DNA of 52,111 bases from Treponema sp. (GCA_017446265.1 JAFSRD010000019.1:1-52111), one strand, 5' to 3'; shown: positions 15,397-24,493, counted from the stretch's first letter. Numbers and translations: made by a program. Notes: generated by a model not told the origin, from the sequence alone.

Positions 15397-16548
15397 TTAT
15401 TGCTGTGAATAATTAAATCCTGCCTTCACAACGTACTCGCCGTTTTCTACAGCGCAAATCATGTACACGCGCGTAATGTCTCCCGCTCGATTAAATTTGA
15501 GCGGTCCGGTAATTCCCGTGTAATTGCCAGAAGCAAGATTGTCGCGGATCGCCTTACGCGTCACCGGCTGGTCGCCGCAGCGCTCAATAGCGTCTGCAAT
15601 AAGATGCACGCAGTCGTATGCGCATGCAGGATGAACAGTCGGTTGGAATCCTGCCTTTTGCGTAAACTCGTTTTTCCATGCAGAGAGCTTCGGGTCCGTA
15701 GGATCGAAGAAAAACGGCGTTGAAAGCAGCAGCCCTTCTGAGTTTTCTTTTGTTAAATTGATAAGTTGCTCAGATGTTCCAGGACCGAGCGTAGTGATAG
15801 GAATCTGCCAGCCGCTTGCACGAATCTGATTAATAACTTGCGGAACCGCCCCTTGGTCCATAATGAGCACAACATCGGGATTCGATGCACGCAAGCGCGT
15901 AATGAGCGAAGAAAAATCTTTTTCATCCTGCACATAGCTTACTTCTGAAGCGATTCTAATCCCCACAGCACCTGCTTCTTGCTTGAAGTTTTCAAATGCG
16001 GAGATGCCCCAGTCGCTGTTGATGTAAATGACTCCAACAGAATTGATTCCAAGATATTTTCGGAGAATATAGCGCGCAAAAAACGGCGCTTCCCCGTCCT
16101 GCCGCCCCATGATGCTAAAGCACCAGTCGCTCATGCCCGCATACGTTGGATTCGAAGCTGTCGGAGAAAGCTGCACGATGCCTGCCTCATCAACGATTGG
16201 CGCATTTGCCATGCAGCAGCCGCTCGTAAAGTCGCCGATGATTGCAAGAATATTTTCGTCGTCGGCAAGCTGGCGGCACAAATCGGAGCTTTCTTTTTGG
16301 TCGCCCTTTGAATCTTTTATGTTGAGGACAAGCTTGCGCCCGTTGATGCCGCCTTTTGCATTGATTTCATCAACAGCCATTTGCCCGCCAACTTGGAATC
16401 CTTTGCCGTATTCAGCATTTGTTCCCGTAAGCGGTGCGAGCACGCCAATTTCGATTACATCGTCAGCTCCTTTGTCAAAGCCGCCCATTGCAAAAACAAC
16501 ACCCGCACACAACAGCGCGCTTATCATCACCGCGATAATTTTTTTCAT
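15397..16548 (-). CDS. livK: Periplasmic substrate-binding protein LivK-type
   Basis: A 383-residue exported binding protein of the Leu/Ile/Val-binding (peripla_BP_6) family. A signal peptide occupies about 1-20; the mature part opens IEIGVLAPLTGTNAEYGKGFQVGGQMAVDEIN and continues with IGDFTSGCCMA and the Asn/Asp-rich hinge typical of the family. GGAGG lies 5 nt before ATG 16548. The family binds amino acids, amides, urea or aromatic acids, so the kinase genes downstream are the better clue to substrate. Confidence 0.92.
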   Translation of the reverse strand: MKKIIAVMISALLCAGVVFAMGGFDKGADDVIEIGVLAPLTGTNAEYGKGFQVGGQMAVDEINAKGGINGRKLVLNIKDSKGDQKESSDLCRQLADDENILAIIGDFTSGCCMANAPIVDEAGIVQLSPTASNPTYAGMSDWCFSIMGRQDGEAPFFARYILRKYLGINSVGVIYINSDWGISAFENFKQEAGAVGIRIASEVSYVQDEKDFSSLITRLRASNPDVVLIMDQGAVPQVINQIRASGWQIPITTLGPGTSEQLINLTKENSEGLLLSTPFFFDPTDPKLSAWKNEFTQKAGFQPTVHPACAYDCVHLIADAIERCGDQPVTRKAIRDNLASGNYTGITGPLKFNRAGDITRVYMICAVENGEYVVKAGFNYSQQ

Positions 16549-16629
16549 ACATACCTCCAATTCGCTTGTGTATTAAGCAAGCATTCAGCATAGTTTGCCG
16601 CGCAGACGCTTTTCTTTGCCACTGTGCTG

Positions 16630-17127
16630 CTACTTATAAAAGACAAGCTCGCACGTAGGCTTGCCTTTTGCAATCGTGTCGCTCAAATCAAGCTTCAACC
16701 CCATTGCATCTGCAATGCCTCTGTCACCATCCATCGCCATGTCGCAGAGCTTGCTGCATGTTTCATCATCAAAACCGAGCTTTTGCCACGCGTTGCACAA
16801 CGCACAGTAGTTGAACGAGATATGCAGCTTGTTCTCGTCAGCTTCAATGTTGTTCATGTGGAACGACGCTTTGCCCACGTCATTCAAGAATACTTTTGCA
16901 AATTCCTGTACATCTTTTGGGTCTTTACATCGTTCAAGAAATCTGCCCCCGTGCATGCTGCCACAGCGTTTAATCGCTTTCCGCACGATATCTTCTGCAT
17001 TTTGCACGCCCGCTTTGCGCATTTCATCGTACATGAGCCCCATCCACGTAGCGCGGTGCTCAATTTGATCGCGATTTACTTGCGCTTCCGCAGAAACTAC
17101 GTCAGGATTGTTTACAATCTTTGACAT
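16630..17127 (-). CDS. L-2-amino-thiazoline-4-carboxylate hydrolase-like protein
   Basis: A 165-residue protein resembling the ATC hydrolase family, whose founding member opens the thiazoline ring of ATC on the way to cysteine. Visible features are HRATWMGLMYDEM, GSMHGGRFLERCKD, and a Cys-rich C-terminal half (YCALCNAW, ETCSKLCDMAMDGDRG, PTCELVFYK). AAGGAGG lies 8 nt before ATG 17127; an upstream frame to 17232 lacks support. As first gene of the liv-dha operon it may act on the imported compound. True activity cannot be told from sequence. Confidence 0.7.
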   Translation of the reverse strand: MSKIVNNPDVVSAEAQVNRDQIEHRATWMGLMYDEMRKAGVQNAEDIVRKAIKRCGSMHGGRFLERCKDPKDVQEFAKVFLNDVGKASFHMNNIEADENKLHISFNYCALCNAWQKLGFDDETCSKLCDMAMDGDRGIADAMGLKLDLSDTIAKGKPTCELVFYK

Positions 17128-17196
17128 GTTGCCATACCTCCTTAAAAAATGCAGCATCAGCCAGCTGGCCATACTGCAAGCATCTAATTGATATAT

Positions 17197-17212
17197 CAGT
17201 AAGATATTACTG
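17197..17212. promoter_or_regulatory. Inverted repeat upstream of the liv-dha operon
   Basis: CAGTAA-GATA-TTACTG, a 6-bp palindrome with 4-nt spacer, lies 70-85 nt before the first gene of the operon in an AT-rich stretch. It is a candidate operator for the cluster's GntR regulator. Confidence 0.35.
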
Positions 17213-17358
17213 GGTATAGTATACGTCCACATTTTAAATAATGCAAGTTTTTTTTCAAAAAAAACTTCACGAAATTCATGTCGTTAGAAAAAGACAATTG
17301 CTCGTAAGCGGCGACACAGTTGTGCAAATAGTGCGCAGCGGCAGCAACCGCCCGCTGC

Positions 17359-18444
17359 TCATATTCCCATGTTCATGGCGGAGCGTACTTCTTCAAGCGT
17401 CTGTGAAGCGATTTTACGCGCCGCTTGTATGCCGTCGAGCAGCACCTGTCTGATATACGCTTCGTCTTTTTCAAGACGCTTTCGTTCCTTGCGCAGCGGG
17501 CGTAACAATTCGTTGAGCGACTCAGTGAGCATGGCTTTAAGCGCGCCGCCGCCGCCGTCACCGATTTGTGCCGCAATGCTTTCAGGCGCCTCGCCCGTAC
17601 ACAGCGAGATGAGCATCAAGAGGTTCGCCACTTCCGGTCGTCGCGCAGGCTCGTACGTAATCGTGCGCTCTGCATCCGTCTTTGCTTTTTTGATGAGCAC
17701 GGCAGTTTCGTCCTCGCTTGCGCAAAGCATGATTGCGTTGCCGCGGCTTTTGCTCATCTTCTGGCTGCCGTCAAGCCCTTTGATGTCGGGCGTTTTGGAA
17801 AGGAGCGCATACGGCTCCGGAAACACAGGCTGTTTTTTTGCGTATCGCTCGTTGAATCTGCGCGCAATTGTACGCGTAATTTCCAAGTGCGGCAGCTGGT
17901 CTTTTCCCACAGGCACGACGTTTGCTTTGCAAAATAAAATGTCGCATGCCTGATGCACAGGATACGTGTACATGCCCGCATTCACGCTGTTCAGCCCCGC
18001 ACTTTGAATCTCTTCTTTTACTGTAGGATTTCTCATGAGTTCTGCGTTTGACACAAGCGTCAAAAACGGCAGCATAAGTTGATTGCATTCAGGTACATAG
18101 CTGTGCGGATAGATAATGACATCGCTACCCGGCGTAATGCCCGCGGCAAGGTAGTCGATGACAAGCTGCTTGGTGTTCTCGCGTATCTGATCATACGCGT
18201 CGTGGTCAGTGAGCACCTGATAGTCGGCTATCAAAATCATCACCGGAACGCCGAGATTTTGCAGACGCACGCGGTTTTGCAACGAGCCAAAATAGTGGCC
18301 AATGTGCAGCCGCCCCGTTGGACGGTCGCCTGTGAGCATGCGGAATTTTTTCGGATGTGACGCAATGCCGCTTTCAATCTCGCGGCTCTTTGCAAGCGCG
18401 GCCTCATATGTACCGCCTATATCTGAATACGTAATTTCTGCCAT
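17359..18444 (-). CDS. trpS: Tryptophanyl-tRNA synthetase
   Basis: Charges tRNA-Trp. The 361-residue class Ic synthetase has the HIGH-like motif GRLHIGHYFGSL (44-55), MILIADYQVLTDHD, YPVHQACDILF and KMSKSRGNAI. ATG 18444 starts MAEITYSD; an extension upstream would need a TTG inside the promoter. It is divergent from folC. Confidence 0.95.
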   Translation of the reverse strand: MAEITYSDIGGTYEAALAKSREIESGIASHPKKFRMLTGDRPTGRLHIGHYFGSLQNRVRLQNLGVPVMILIADYQVLTDHDAYDQIRENTKQLVIDYLAAGITPGSDVIIYPHSYVPECNQLMLPFLTLVSNAELMRNPTVKEEIQSAGLNSVNAGMYTYPVHQACDILFCKANVVPVGKDQLPHLEITRTIARRFNERYAKKQPVFPEPYALLSKTPDIKGLDGSQKMSKSRGNAIMLCASEDETAVLIKKAKTDAERTITYEPARRPEVANLLMLISLCTGEAPESIAAQIGDGGGGALKAMLTESLNELLRPLRKERKRLEKDEAYIRQVLLDGIQAARKIASQTLEEVRSAMNMGI

Positions 18445-18456
18445 ACTGCACAGCGT

Positions 18457-18484
18457 ACCATATTGCAAAAATATTCACAAGCAA
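18457..18484 (-). promoter_or_regulatory. trpS promoter
   Basis: Minus sense: TTGCTT (18484-18479), 16-nt spacer, TATGGT (18462-18457). The expected transcription start is about 6 nt before ATG 18444, giving almost no leader. Confidence 0.45.
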
Positions 18485-18557
18485 CAGCATAATTTCCCAC
18501 GGAAATCAATTTTCAGAGGAGCGCTCTTGTTTATTCGTGCTGCAAACATACCGTTTG

Positions 18558-18587
18558 CTGACAACATCGTGCACGGTGTGCTATACT
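18558..18587 (+). promoter_or_regulatory. folC promoter, predicted leaderless
   Basis: CTGACA (18558-18563), 18-nt spacer, TATACT (18582-18587), then 6 nt and ATG 18594. No ribosome binding site lies between. Confidence 0.6.
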
Positions 18588-18593
18588 TTTTCT

Positions 18594-19985
18594 ATGGCTT
18601 ACTATCAATCGGCACCATTTTCGCTTGAACAGTTTGAGCGATGGCTTGACACATTCCTTAATTTTGAAAAACTGCCGCACAAAAACATGTTCTGGCTTGA
18701 CACAATGCAGTTGCTGTGCAACAGGCTCGCTCATCCTGAAAACGCCGCTCCGTGCTTTCACGTTGCAGGTTCAAAAGGCAAAGGTTCAGTAGCAACGATG
18801 ATTGCCTGCATTCTGGAAGCAGCAGGGTTTTCAGCAGGACTGTACACGTCACCACACATCGCAGATTTCCGCGAGCGCGTGAGCACGCCGCACGGATTTT
18901 TTGACAACAGCGTATACGGCTATGCCGCGCGCGAACTTATGGCGTGCATTTCGTCAACTAGTGCAGAAAGCCTTACACGCCCTATAACCTGGTTTGAGCT
19001 GGTAACGCTGTACGCATTTCTCTGCTTTCGCCGCGCCGCAGTTGACTACAGCGTGTACGAAGTGGGAATGGGCGGCCGCCTTGACGCAACAAACGTTGTC
19101 ACGCCGCGCGCGGGCTGCATCACTGCGATAGAGCGTGAGCATACGGAGTACCTCGGCGACACGCTTGAAAAAATCGCAGCAGAAAAAGCGGGCATCATAA
19201 AGGCAGGGATTCCAGTGATTGTGGCAGCGCAAAAAAGTGCAGCTGTGCGCAATGTATTTGAAAAAAAAGCTGAAGAATGCGGGAGCATGTGCATTTTTGT
19301 AGACGACTTCACAACATTTCTAGAATATTCGTATATGCATATGCACAGCAAAACAAGTCTATCGCCAGACTTTCCCCTGCCCGCCATGCGCCTCTCATTT
19401 GAAAGCCCGCTCTTTTCGCGCCGCATCACAGCAACAATGCGCTTGCTCGGAAACGCACAAGCGCGCAATGCAGTACAGGCGGCGCTCGCAGTAAAAACGG
19501 CGCTTCCTGACATCGCTGAAGAAGCGATAGAGCGCGGACTTGCGCACGCCACGCTCCCCGCACGGTTTGAAATCGTACCGCCGGGCAAATTGCAGCCACC
19601 CATCATCTACGATGGCGCCCACACTGTGCAGAGCATTGCAGAGACTATTGCAACACTCAAGGCAGTGTTTCCCACCGCTGCCTGCCATGCGCTTTTTGCA
19701 TGCGGCGCTGACAAACGCGTTGACGACATTGCCCCGCTCTTTTGCGGCGCATTTGAAAAAATTACTGTGACAACACCGGGTACTGCAAGACAGAGCGACC
19801 TTGCACACGCAGAACGTGCGTTTAGAAACGCACATGTGCCATGCGAATGCATAAGCGATTTTGAGGCGGCAGTGCGCACCGCGTTCTCCCGCGCTCAAAG
19901 CAGCAATGCCGTACTGCTCGTTGTTGGCTCGTTTTATCTTGTGGCAGACGTAAAAAAATTGTGGAGCAGTCATGCGCGCTCTTGA
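18594..19985 (+). CDS. folC: Folylpolyglutamate synthase / dihydrofolate synthase
   Basis: Adds glutamate to folates, and in many bacteria also to dihydropteroate. The 463-residue Mur-ligase-like protein has the P-loop GSKGKGSVATM (59-69), YTSPHIADFRERV, the folate/Mg motif VGMGGRLDATNV and the Mur C-terminal element YDGAHTVQSIAE (in place of DGAHNP). ATG 18594 is fixed by the MAYYQ start and the promoter 6 nt before it; earlier in-frame codons lie in the promoter. It converges on alr with 12 bp between them. Confidence 0.92.
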   Translation: MAYYQSAPFSLEQFERWLDTFLNFEKLPHKNMFWLDTMQLLCNRLAHPENAAPCFHVAGSKGKGSVATMIACILEAAGFSAGLYTSPHIADFRERVSTPHGFFDNSVYGYAARELMACISSTSAESLTRPITWFELVTLYAFLCFRRAAVDYSVYEVGMGGRLDATNVVTPRAGCITAIEREHTEYLGDTLEKIAAEKAGIIKAGIPVIVAAQKSAAVRNVFEKKAEECGSMCIFVDDFTTFLEYSYMHMHSKTSLSPDFPLPAMRLSFESPLFSRRITATMRLLGNAQARNAVQAALAVKTALPDIAEEAIERGLAHATLPARFEIVPPGKLQPPIIYDGAHTVQSIAETIATLKAVFPTAACHALFACGADKRVDDIAPLFCGAFEKITVTTPGTARQSDLAHAERAFRNAHVPCECISDFEAAVRTAFSRAQSSNAVLLVVGSFYLVADVKKLWSSHARS

Positions 19986-19997
19986 GCACGATGTTCC

Positions 19998-21170
19998 CTA
20001 CACCACTACGCGCGGCACGCGTTCTGAAACGCTTGTTAAAATCTCATAGGGAATTGTGCCTGCCATTTTTGCAATGGCTGCTGCGTCTTGGAGCGCGCCG
20101 CTTTCATAAGGGCCAAAAATCATCGCTTTATCCCAGCGATGCACGCCGCTGTTGCTTCCAAGTTCAACCATGCACTGGTCCATGCAGATGCGTCCCACGA
20201 CAGGAAACTGTTTTCCGTTAATTGCAACATGCAGCCGTTCATTTTTATCTTGCGCGTCCTCATGCGCGCAGCCGGATGAAAGGCAGCGGAACAATCCGTC
20301 TGCATAGCCTATCGGGAGCACTGCAATGTCAGTGTCGTGCGACGCTTTCCAGGTGCGCCCGTACGAAACATACTGCCCCGCGTGAATGCGGCGAATCATG
20401 CTCACCTGCGTTTGAAGCGCCATTACAGGTTTCAACGCCTGTCCGCTTGCCGCAACAGCGGCGAGGGTTGCTTCCCCGCCATAGTAGCCATATGCTGCAA
20501 TGCCCACGCGCACCATATCAAGCTGCATGTCAGGCTGCGTGAATGTCGCCGCAGATGCCGCGCAGTGGCACACGCCCGGATTCACACCTGCTTCTTTCAT
20601 TGATTGCACCGCACGCACAAAATCTGCAAACTGACGCTCTGTATACACGCGCGCATCTGCTGTCGCTTCATCGCTTGACGCAAAATGCGTGCATGTTCCT
20701 GCAAGCGCAAGATGTGGCGCAGCGGCAATTTTTTGCGCAAGAGCTGCCGCCGCATCTTGCGCGCAGCCGAGCCGTCCCATGCCGGTATCTATTGCAAGGT
20801 GCACGGCAATTTTTTTTTCAGCGCGTGCAGCACTTTTTTCAAACTGTGCAATGTAGTCGTTGTCACAGACAAGCGGCGAAAGCTCGTGTTGCACGGCAAG
20901 CTGCACCTCATCTTCGCTGCATAAACTCAAAAGCAAAATTGGACAGGAGATGCGGTTTTCGCGCAACTCAATTCCTTCGTCAACAGTTGCAACGGCAACG
21001 CACGCTGCGCCGCAGGCATGTGCAGCATTTGCCGCAGTGATTGCGCCAGCGCCATAGCCGTTTGCTTTTACTGCCAGACACAGCTTTGTTTTTGGACGCA
21101 GAAACGAGCCAACTGTTTTTAGATTGTGCATGAGGTTATTTTTGTAAATGAGCGCGCGCGTGCTTCTCAT
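19998..21170 (-). CDS. alr: Alanine racemase
   Basis: PLP enzyme making D-alanine for peptidoglycan. The 390-residue protein has CLAVKANGYGAGA, whose Lys (about residue 33) binds PLP, the barrel motif LAIDTGMGRLG, and GQYVSYGRTW with the catalytic Tyr of the second domain, plus VLPIGYADG. The N-terminal STRALIYKNNLMHNL matches the family start, so ATG 21170 is firm. No ribosome binding site precedes it. Confidence 0.95.
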   Translation of the reverse strand: MRSTRALIYKNNLMHNLKTVGSFLRPKTKLCLAVKANGYGAGAITAANAAHACGAACVAVATVDEGIELRENRISCPILLLSLCSEDEVQLAVQHELSPLVCDNDYIAQFEKSAARAEKKIAVHLAIDTGMGRLGCAQDAAAALAQKIAAAPHLALAGTCTHFASSDEATADARVYTERQFADFVRAVQSMKEAGVNPGVCHCAASAATFTQPDMQLDMVRVGIAAYGYYGGEATLAAVAASGQALKPVMALQTQVSMIRRIHAGQYVSYGRTWKASHDTDIAVLPIGYADGLFRCLSSGCAHEDAQDKNERLHVAINGKQFPVVGRICMDQCMVELGSNSGVHRWDKAMIFGPYESGALQDAAAIAKMAGTIPYEILTSVSERVPRVVV

Positions 21171-21176
21171 GCAGCT

Positions 21177-21205
21177 ATTGTAGTTTTATCGAGAACTTTT
21201 GTAAA
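21177..21205 (-). promoter_or_regulatory. alr promoter, predicted leaderless
   Basis: Minus sense: TTTACA (21205-21200), 17-nt spacer, TACAAT (21182-21177), 6 nt, ATG 21170. Since the start codon is fixed by protein homology, the mRNA should begin at or next to the AUG. Confidence 0.6.
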
Positions 21206-21239
21206 GTGAATAAGCAGATATATTTTTTATAACCTTCTG

Positions 21240-21268
21240 TTGCTGTTTTTGTTGTAAATGTATATACT
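21240..21268 (+). promoter_or_regulatory. Promoter of lipoprotein 21290
   Basis: TTGCTG (21240-21245), 17-nt spacer, TATACT (21263-21268). A short leader with AGGA precedes ATG 21290. It is back to back with the alr promoter. Confidence 0.5.
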
Positions 21269-21289
21269 ACCAGAATTAGGATAAAGAGT

Positions 21290-22270
21290 ATGAAGCACAA
21301 GTCTTTTTTTAGCACCATTATTTTCCTGTTGGCATTTGGTGTACATGCAATCTGCTCATGCGCGACAATGCAAAAGACTGCAAAAGCCGCGGGACGGGAG
21401 CTTGTCGTTAAAACAGACGATGCATTGAGTGAAGATGCGGTGAGCGAGCATTCTGCACAAGAGGAACGCGCATTTTTGAACGATATTTCACACATCACGC
21501 TTGAAGTTGTTTCTGCTCCTTCAAGGACAACGAAAAACGTTGCGTTTGCTTCAGCATATAAAGTGCGTGCAAAAAATGCGGACGGATGCTCCGTTCCCGA
21601 TTTATCGCTCACTGTTTCATATCCTATCTTGCGCGAAAGCAATTCAATCACATATGCCGAGCAGCATCTTGTCACGGACAAAAATGGCGAAGCGCAATTC
21701 ATGCCCGATGTGCCGCGTTTTTCTTTTGATGACGCTGTTACGTTTTATCCAACACCGCAGGAAAAAAGCAGCGATGCAATAGACTCCTACCTCGCGCGAG
21801 GAGTCACCGCGCCGTATCGTGTCCGTACAGATTTGCTTTCAAAAAATGGCATCGTCTACGTGTTTGATTTTAACCAGAACGGCAAAGCGCTTACAAACTC
21901 GCAGCACACGCTCAAAGCGCTTATCAACATAGGAGCAACGCGGCTCGGCAACTCGCCTATTTCATCTGCACATTATCTCAATCAAAGCGTTGAACAGCTC
22001 TATCGCGCCACGCGCAACATCGTTGGCGCTTCATACAGCTTTATGGTTGCAGGCTCTGTAAAATTTGCAAATCCTGTTCAAAGCGACGGCAAAGCATACA
22101 CATGCGCGCTCATCGCAGACATTACGTGCATCGACATGCAGACAGGTGCCGTAGTATATCAAACGCAGCAGACAGAGACCGCAACAGCAGAATCATCGTA
22201 TAAAGCAACTGAAAACTGCCGCCGTGCGCTTGCAGCAAAAACAGCGCACGCAATCATCTACGGCATGTAG
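21290..22270 (+). CDS. Putative lipoprotein, unknown function
   Basis: A 326-residue exported protein. The signal segment (1-24) ends in AICSCAT, giving a plausible lipobox Cys. Two parts can be seen: an Ig- or transthyretin-like beta region around 60-150 (FASAYKVRAKNADG, LSLTVSYPILRE, VTDKNGEAQF) and a C-terminal domain with a mixed pattern (IADITCIDMQTGAVVYQTQQ, then NCRRALAAKTAHAIIYGM) resembling domains of outer-membrane assembly-type lipoproteins. I do not recognise the family. It is followed by thrC after 65 bp. Confidence 0.7.
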   Translation: MKHKSFFSTIIFLLAFGVHAICSCATMQKTAKAAGRELVVKTDDALSEDAVSEHSAQEERAFLNDISHITLEVVSAPSRTTKNVAFASAYKVRAKNADGCSVPDLSLTVSYPILRESNSITYAEQHLVTDKNGEAQFMPDVPRFSFDDAVTFYPTPQEKSSDAIDSYLARGVTAPYRVRTDLLSKNGIVYVFDFNQNGKALTNSQHTLKALINIGATRLGNSPISSAHYLNQSVEQLYRATRNIVGASYSFMVAGSVKFANPVQSDGKAYTCALIADITCIDMQTGAVVYQTQQTETATAESSYKATENCRRALAAKTAHAIIYGM

Positions 22271-22335
22271 AGCAGTTATGAGGAAAACGTGCAATAATTA
22301 ATTTACGGCGCACTTTTGCCGAATATTATTAAAGG

Positions 22336-23751
22336 ATGATTTACACAGACACACGCGACAAAACAGTATGCACAGATTTTCGCACCGCTGTGATGAGCGG
22401 CATGAATCAAAAGACAGGTGGCTTATATATTCCTGAAAGTTTTCCACATCTGGAGCAATCATTTTTGCAACGGACTTCCGCACCACCGTTTCGCGAGATA
22501 GCATTTAAAATGGCGCAGCCGTATGTGGCAGGAGAAATCCCTGACGATGAGCTTGCAGGCATCATTGAGGACGCATATCCGTTTTCGCCGAAAATTGTAC
22601 CGCTTGATGCCGTTACCTATGCACTTGAACTGTTTCACGGACATACATGCGCATTCAAAGATTTCGGCGCACGCTTTATGGCGCGCGTCATGTCGTATTT
22701 TAACAAATTGGAAAACGATGCGTTGCATATACTCGTTGCAACATCTGGCGACACAGGAAGCGCAGTTGGAAGCGCATTTCACGGCGTGCAGGGGCTTGAC
22801 GTTACAATCCTCTACCCCGAAGGGAAAGTGAGCGAGCTTCAAGAAAAACAGCTTTCAACATTCACTGGCAATGTGCGCGCGCTCAAAGTTGCAGGCTCAT
22901 TCGACGACTGCCAAAAGCTCGTAAAAACTGCATTCACCGACAGCACGCTGCGCAAAAAGTTGCGCCTTTCGTCTGCAAACTCAATCAACATAGCACGCTT
23001 GTTGCCGCAAAGCTTTTACTACATGTTCGCGTCCATGTGCGTGCGAGACCGCCTCAAAATCGACTGCAAGATTGAAGATGCTGCAATTATCGTTTCAGTG
23101 CCGTCGGGTAATTTCGGAAACCTCACGTCGGGATTGATTGCACGCGAGATGGGCGCGCCTATTACGGGATTTATTGCAGCAACAAATTCAAACCGCACTG
23201 TGCCCGACTGGATTGCAACAGGCGTGTACAATGCGCGACTATCAGTTGAAACATACGCGAACGCCATGGATGTAGGCGCGCCGAGCAACTACGAGCGCAT
23301 GAGCGCTATGCATTCACTCGACAAGATACGCCGCCTTTTTGCATCGTACTGGCTCGACAACGACGGCATACTGGACGCGATTCGTACATGCCATTTGCGA
23401 ACAGGCTACATAGCCGACCCACACGGAGCAATAGCGTGGAAAGCGTGGGACGACATGCGGCGCGGCGCAATGGAAACGCTTCTCGGCGGCGTACAGGGCG
23501 ACTACACAAAACCAGGACTTACGCCGAACGTGCCCGACTGGGCGCACTGCGTGACGGAAAAAAAATCTGTAGGCATTGTGCTTGAAACAGCGCACCCTGC
23601 AAAGTTCAACAGTACAGTAGCGCGTGCAATAGGGCGAGAGCCACCCATGCCTTCCCGCCTTGCAGAAGTGCTGCTGCTCCCCGACCGCGCCGTGCCAATG
23701 GAAAACGACTACGGCACATTCAAGTCATGGCTGCTTGCAAACCTTTTGTAG
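22336..23751 (+). CDS. thrC: Threonine synthase
   Basis: PLP enzyme converting O-phosphohomoserine to threonine. The 471-residue protein opens YTDTRDKTVCTDFRTAVMSGMNQKTGGLYIPE, a typical family start, and has HGHTCAFKDFGARFMA, with the PLP Lys at about residue 111, the phosphate-binding ATSGDTGSAVGSAFHG and VPSGNFGNLTSG. The ATG follows AAAGG directly, so initiation may be unusual. Length is normal. Confidence 0.93.
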   Translation: MIYTDTRDKTVCTDFRTAVMSGMNQKTGGLYIPESFPHLEQSFLQRTSAPPFREIAFKMAQPYVAGEIPDDELAGIIEDAYPFSPKIVPLDAVTYALELFHGHTCAFKDFGARFMARVMSYFNKLENDALHILVATSGDTGSAVGSAFHGVQGLDVTILYPEGKVSELQEKQLSTFTGNVRALKVAGSFDDCQKLVKTAFTDSTLRKKLRLSSANSINIARLLPQSFYYMFASMCVRDRLKIDCKIEDAAIIVSVPSGNFGNLTSGLIAREMGAPITGFIAATNSNRTVPDWIATGVYNARLSVETYANAMDVGAPSNYERMSAMHSLDKIRRLFASYWLDNDGILDAIRTCHLRTGYIADPHGAIAWKAWDDMRRGAMETLLGGVQGDYTKPGLTPNVPDWAHCVTEKKSVGIVLETAHPAKFNSTVARAIGREPPMPSRLAEVLLLPDRAVPMENDYGTFKSWLLANLL

Positions 23752-23825
23752 TTGCCACCTGCCTGTCGGCACGGCGCGCAAGGTTCGACTCTTCATTGAA
23801 TAGTCACTATGCATTTAAAATTGAA

Positions 23826-23856
23826 AAAACTAGTTGAGCGCGCGTCAACTAGTTTT
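23826..23856 (-). terminator. Terminator of tRNA-Gly (possibly bidirectional with thrC)
   Basis: A perfect 12-bp stem (AAAACTAGTTGA and TCAACTAGTTTT) with a 7-nt GC loop lies directly after the tRNA 3' end, followed by T residues in minus sense. Confidence 0.8.
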
Positions 23857-23858
23857 AC

Positions 23859-23931
23859 AGCGGTAGAGGGGAGTCGAACCCCCGTCTCCAGCTTGGAAGG
23901 CTGGGGTAATGAGCCGTTATACGACTACCGC
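23859..23931 (-). tRNA. tRNA-Gly (anticodon TCC)
   Basis: Read on the minus strand the 73 nt fold into a full cloverleaf: acceptor GCGGTAG/CTACCGC, anticodon stem CCAGC/GCTGG with loop CTTCCAA, and T arm GGGGGTTCGACTCCCC. Anticodon TCC reads GGA and related Gly codons. CCA is not encoded. Confidence 0.95.
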
Positions 23932-24001
23932 GCGTGTCTTATCACTCTAGCAAAAATCGCATGACATGTCAATATACTTTTCCTTCAAATAAAAAATCTA
24001 C

Positions 24002-24030
24002 TTGCACATAAAGCTGTTTCGCTTTATAAT
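24002..24030 (+). promoter_or_regulatory. Promoter of the DUF1508 gene
   Basis: TTGCAC (24002-24007), exactly 17 nt, TATAAT (24025-24030): a near-ideal sigma-70-type promoter. Confidence 0.75.
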
Positions 24031-24031
24031 A

Positions 24032-24047
24032 ACATACATCTGTATGT
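24032..24047. promoter_or_regulatory. Perfect palindrome at the DUF1508 transcription start
   Basis: ACATACA-TC-TGTATGT lies 1 nt after the -10 box, covering the predicted +1. The position suits a repressor operator, or a short hairpin at the mRNA 5' end. Confidence 0.5.
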
Positions 24048-24088
24048 AAAAGATATTGGGCTGTTGCACCAAAACAGGAGGTACTCGA

Positions 24089-24493
24089 ATGAGTAAATTT
24101 ATCATTAAACAAGCAAAAAGTGGCATCATGTTCAATCTAGTTGCTTCAAATGGCGAAGTTGTTGCAACTTCTGAAGCGTACACATCACTGTCTGCATGCA
24201 AAAAAGGCATTGCAAGCGTACAGCGAAATGCAAGTTCAGACGTTGAAGACTTGACGGCAAAAGAAGGCAAGAAAGTAAAGGGCGCAAAGTACGAAGTGTA
24301 CAAAGACAAGCGCGGCGAATACCGATTCCGTCTAAAAGCAACAAACGGTCAAATCGTTGTGGTAGGTGAAAGCTACAAAGCAATGGCGAATTGCATGAAC
24401 GGCATCAAATCAATCAAGACTGGCGCACCAAAAGCGGCAATTGTTGACATGAGAAAAGCAGAGCCTGCACCAAAAAAGAGCACAAAAAAATAA
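24089..24493 (+). CDS. Tandem DUF1508 (YegP-like) protein
   Basis: A 134-residue protein with two DUF1508 repeats: FIIKQAKSGIMFNLVASNGEVVATSEAYTS (about 3-33) and YEVYKDKRGEYRFRLKATNGQIVVVGESY (about 69-97), each followed by a helix with a CxxGI pattern and SVQR or SIK. The C-terminal tail is Lys/Pro rich. YegP-type proteins are small and cytoplasmic, of unclear function. ATG 24089 has AGGAGG 8 nt upstream; the longer frame from 24056 is unlikely. Confidence 0.88.
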   Translation: MSKFIIKQAKSGIMFNLVASNGEVVATSEAYTSLSACKKGIASVQRNASSDVEDLTAKEGKKVKGAKYEVYKDKRGEYRFRLKATNGQIVVVGESYKAMANCMNGIKSIKTGAPKAAIVDMRKAEPAPKKSTKK

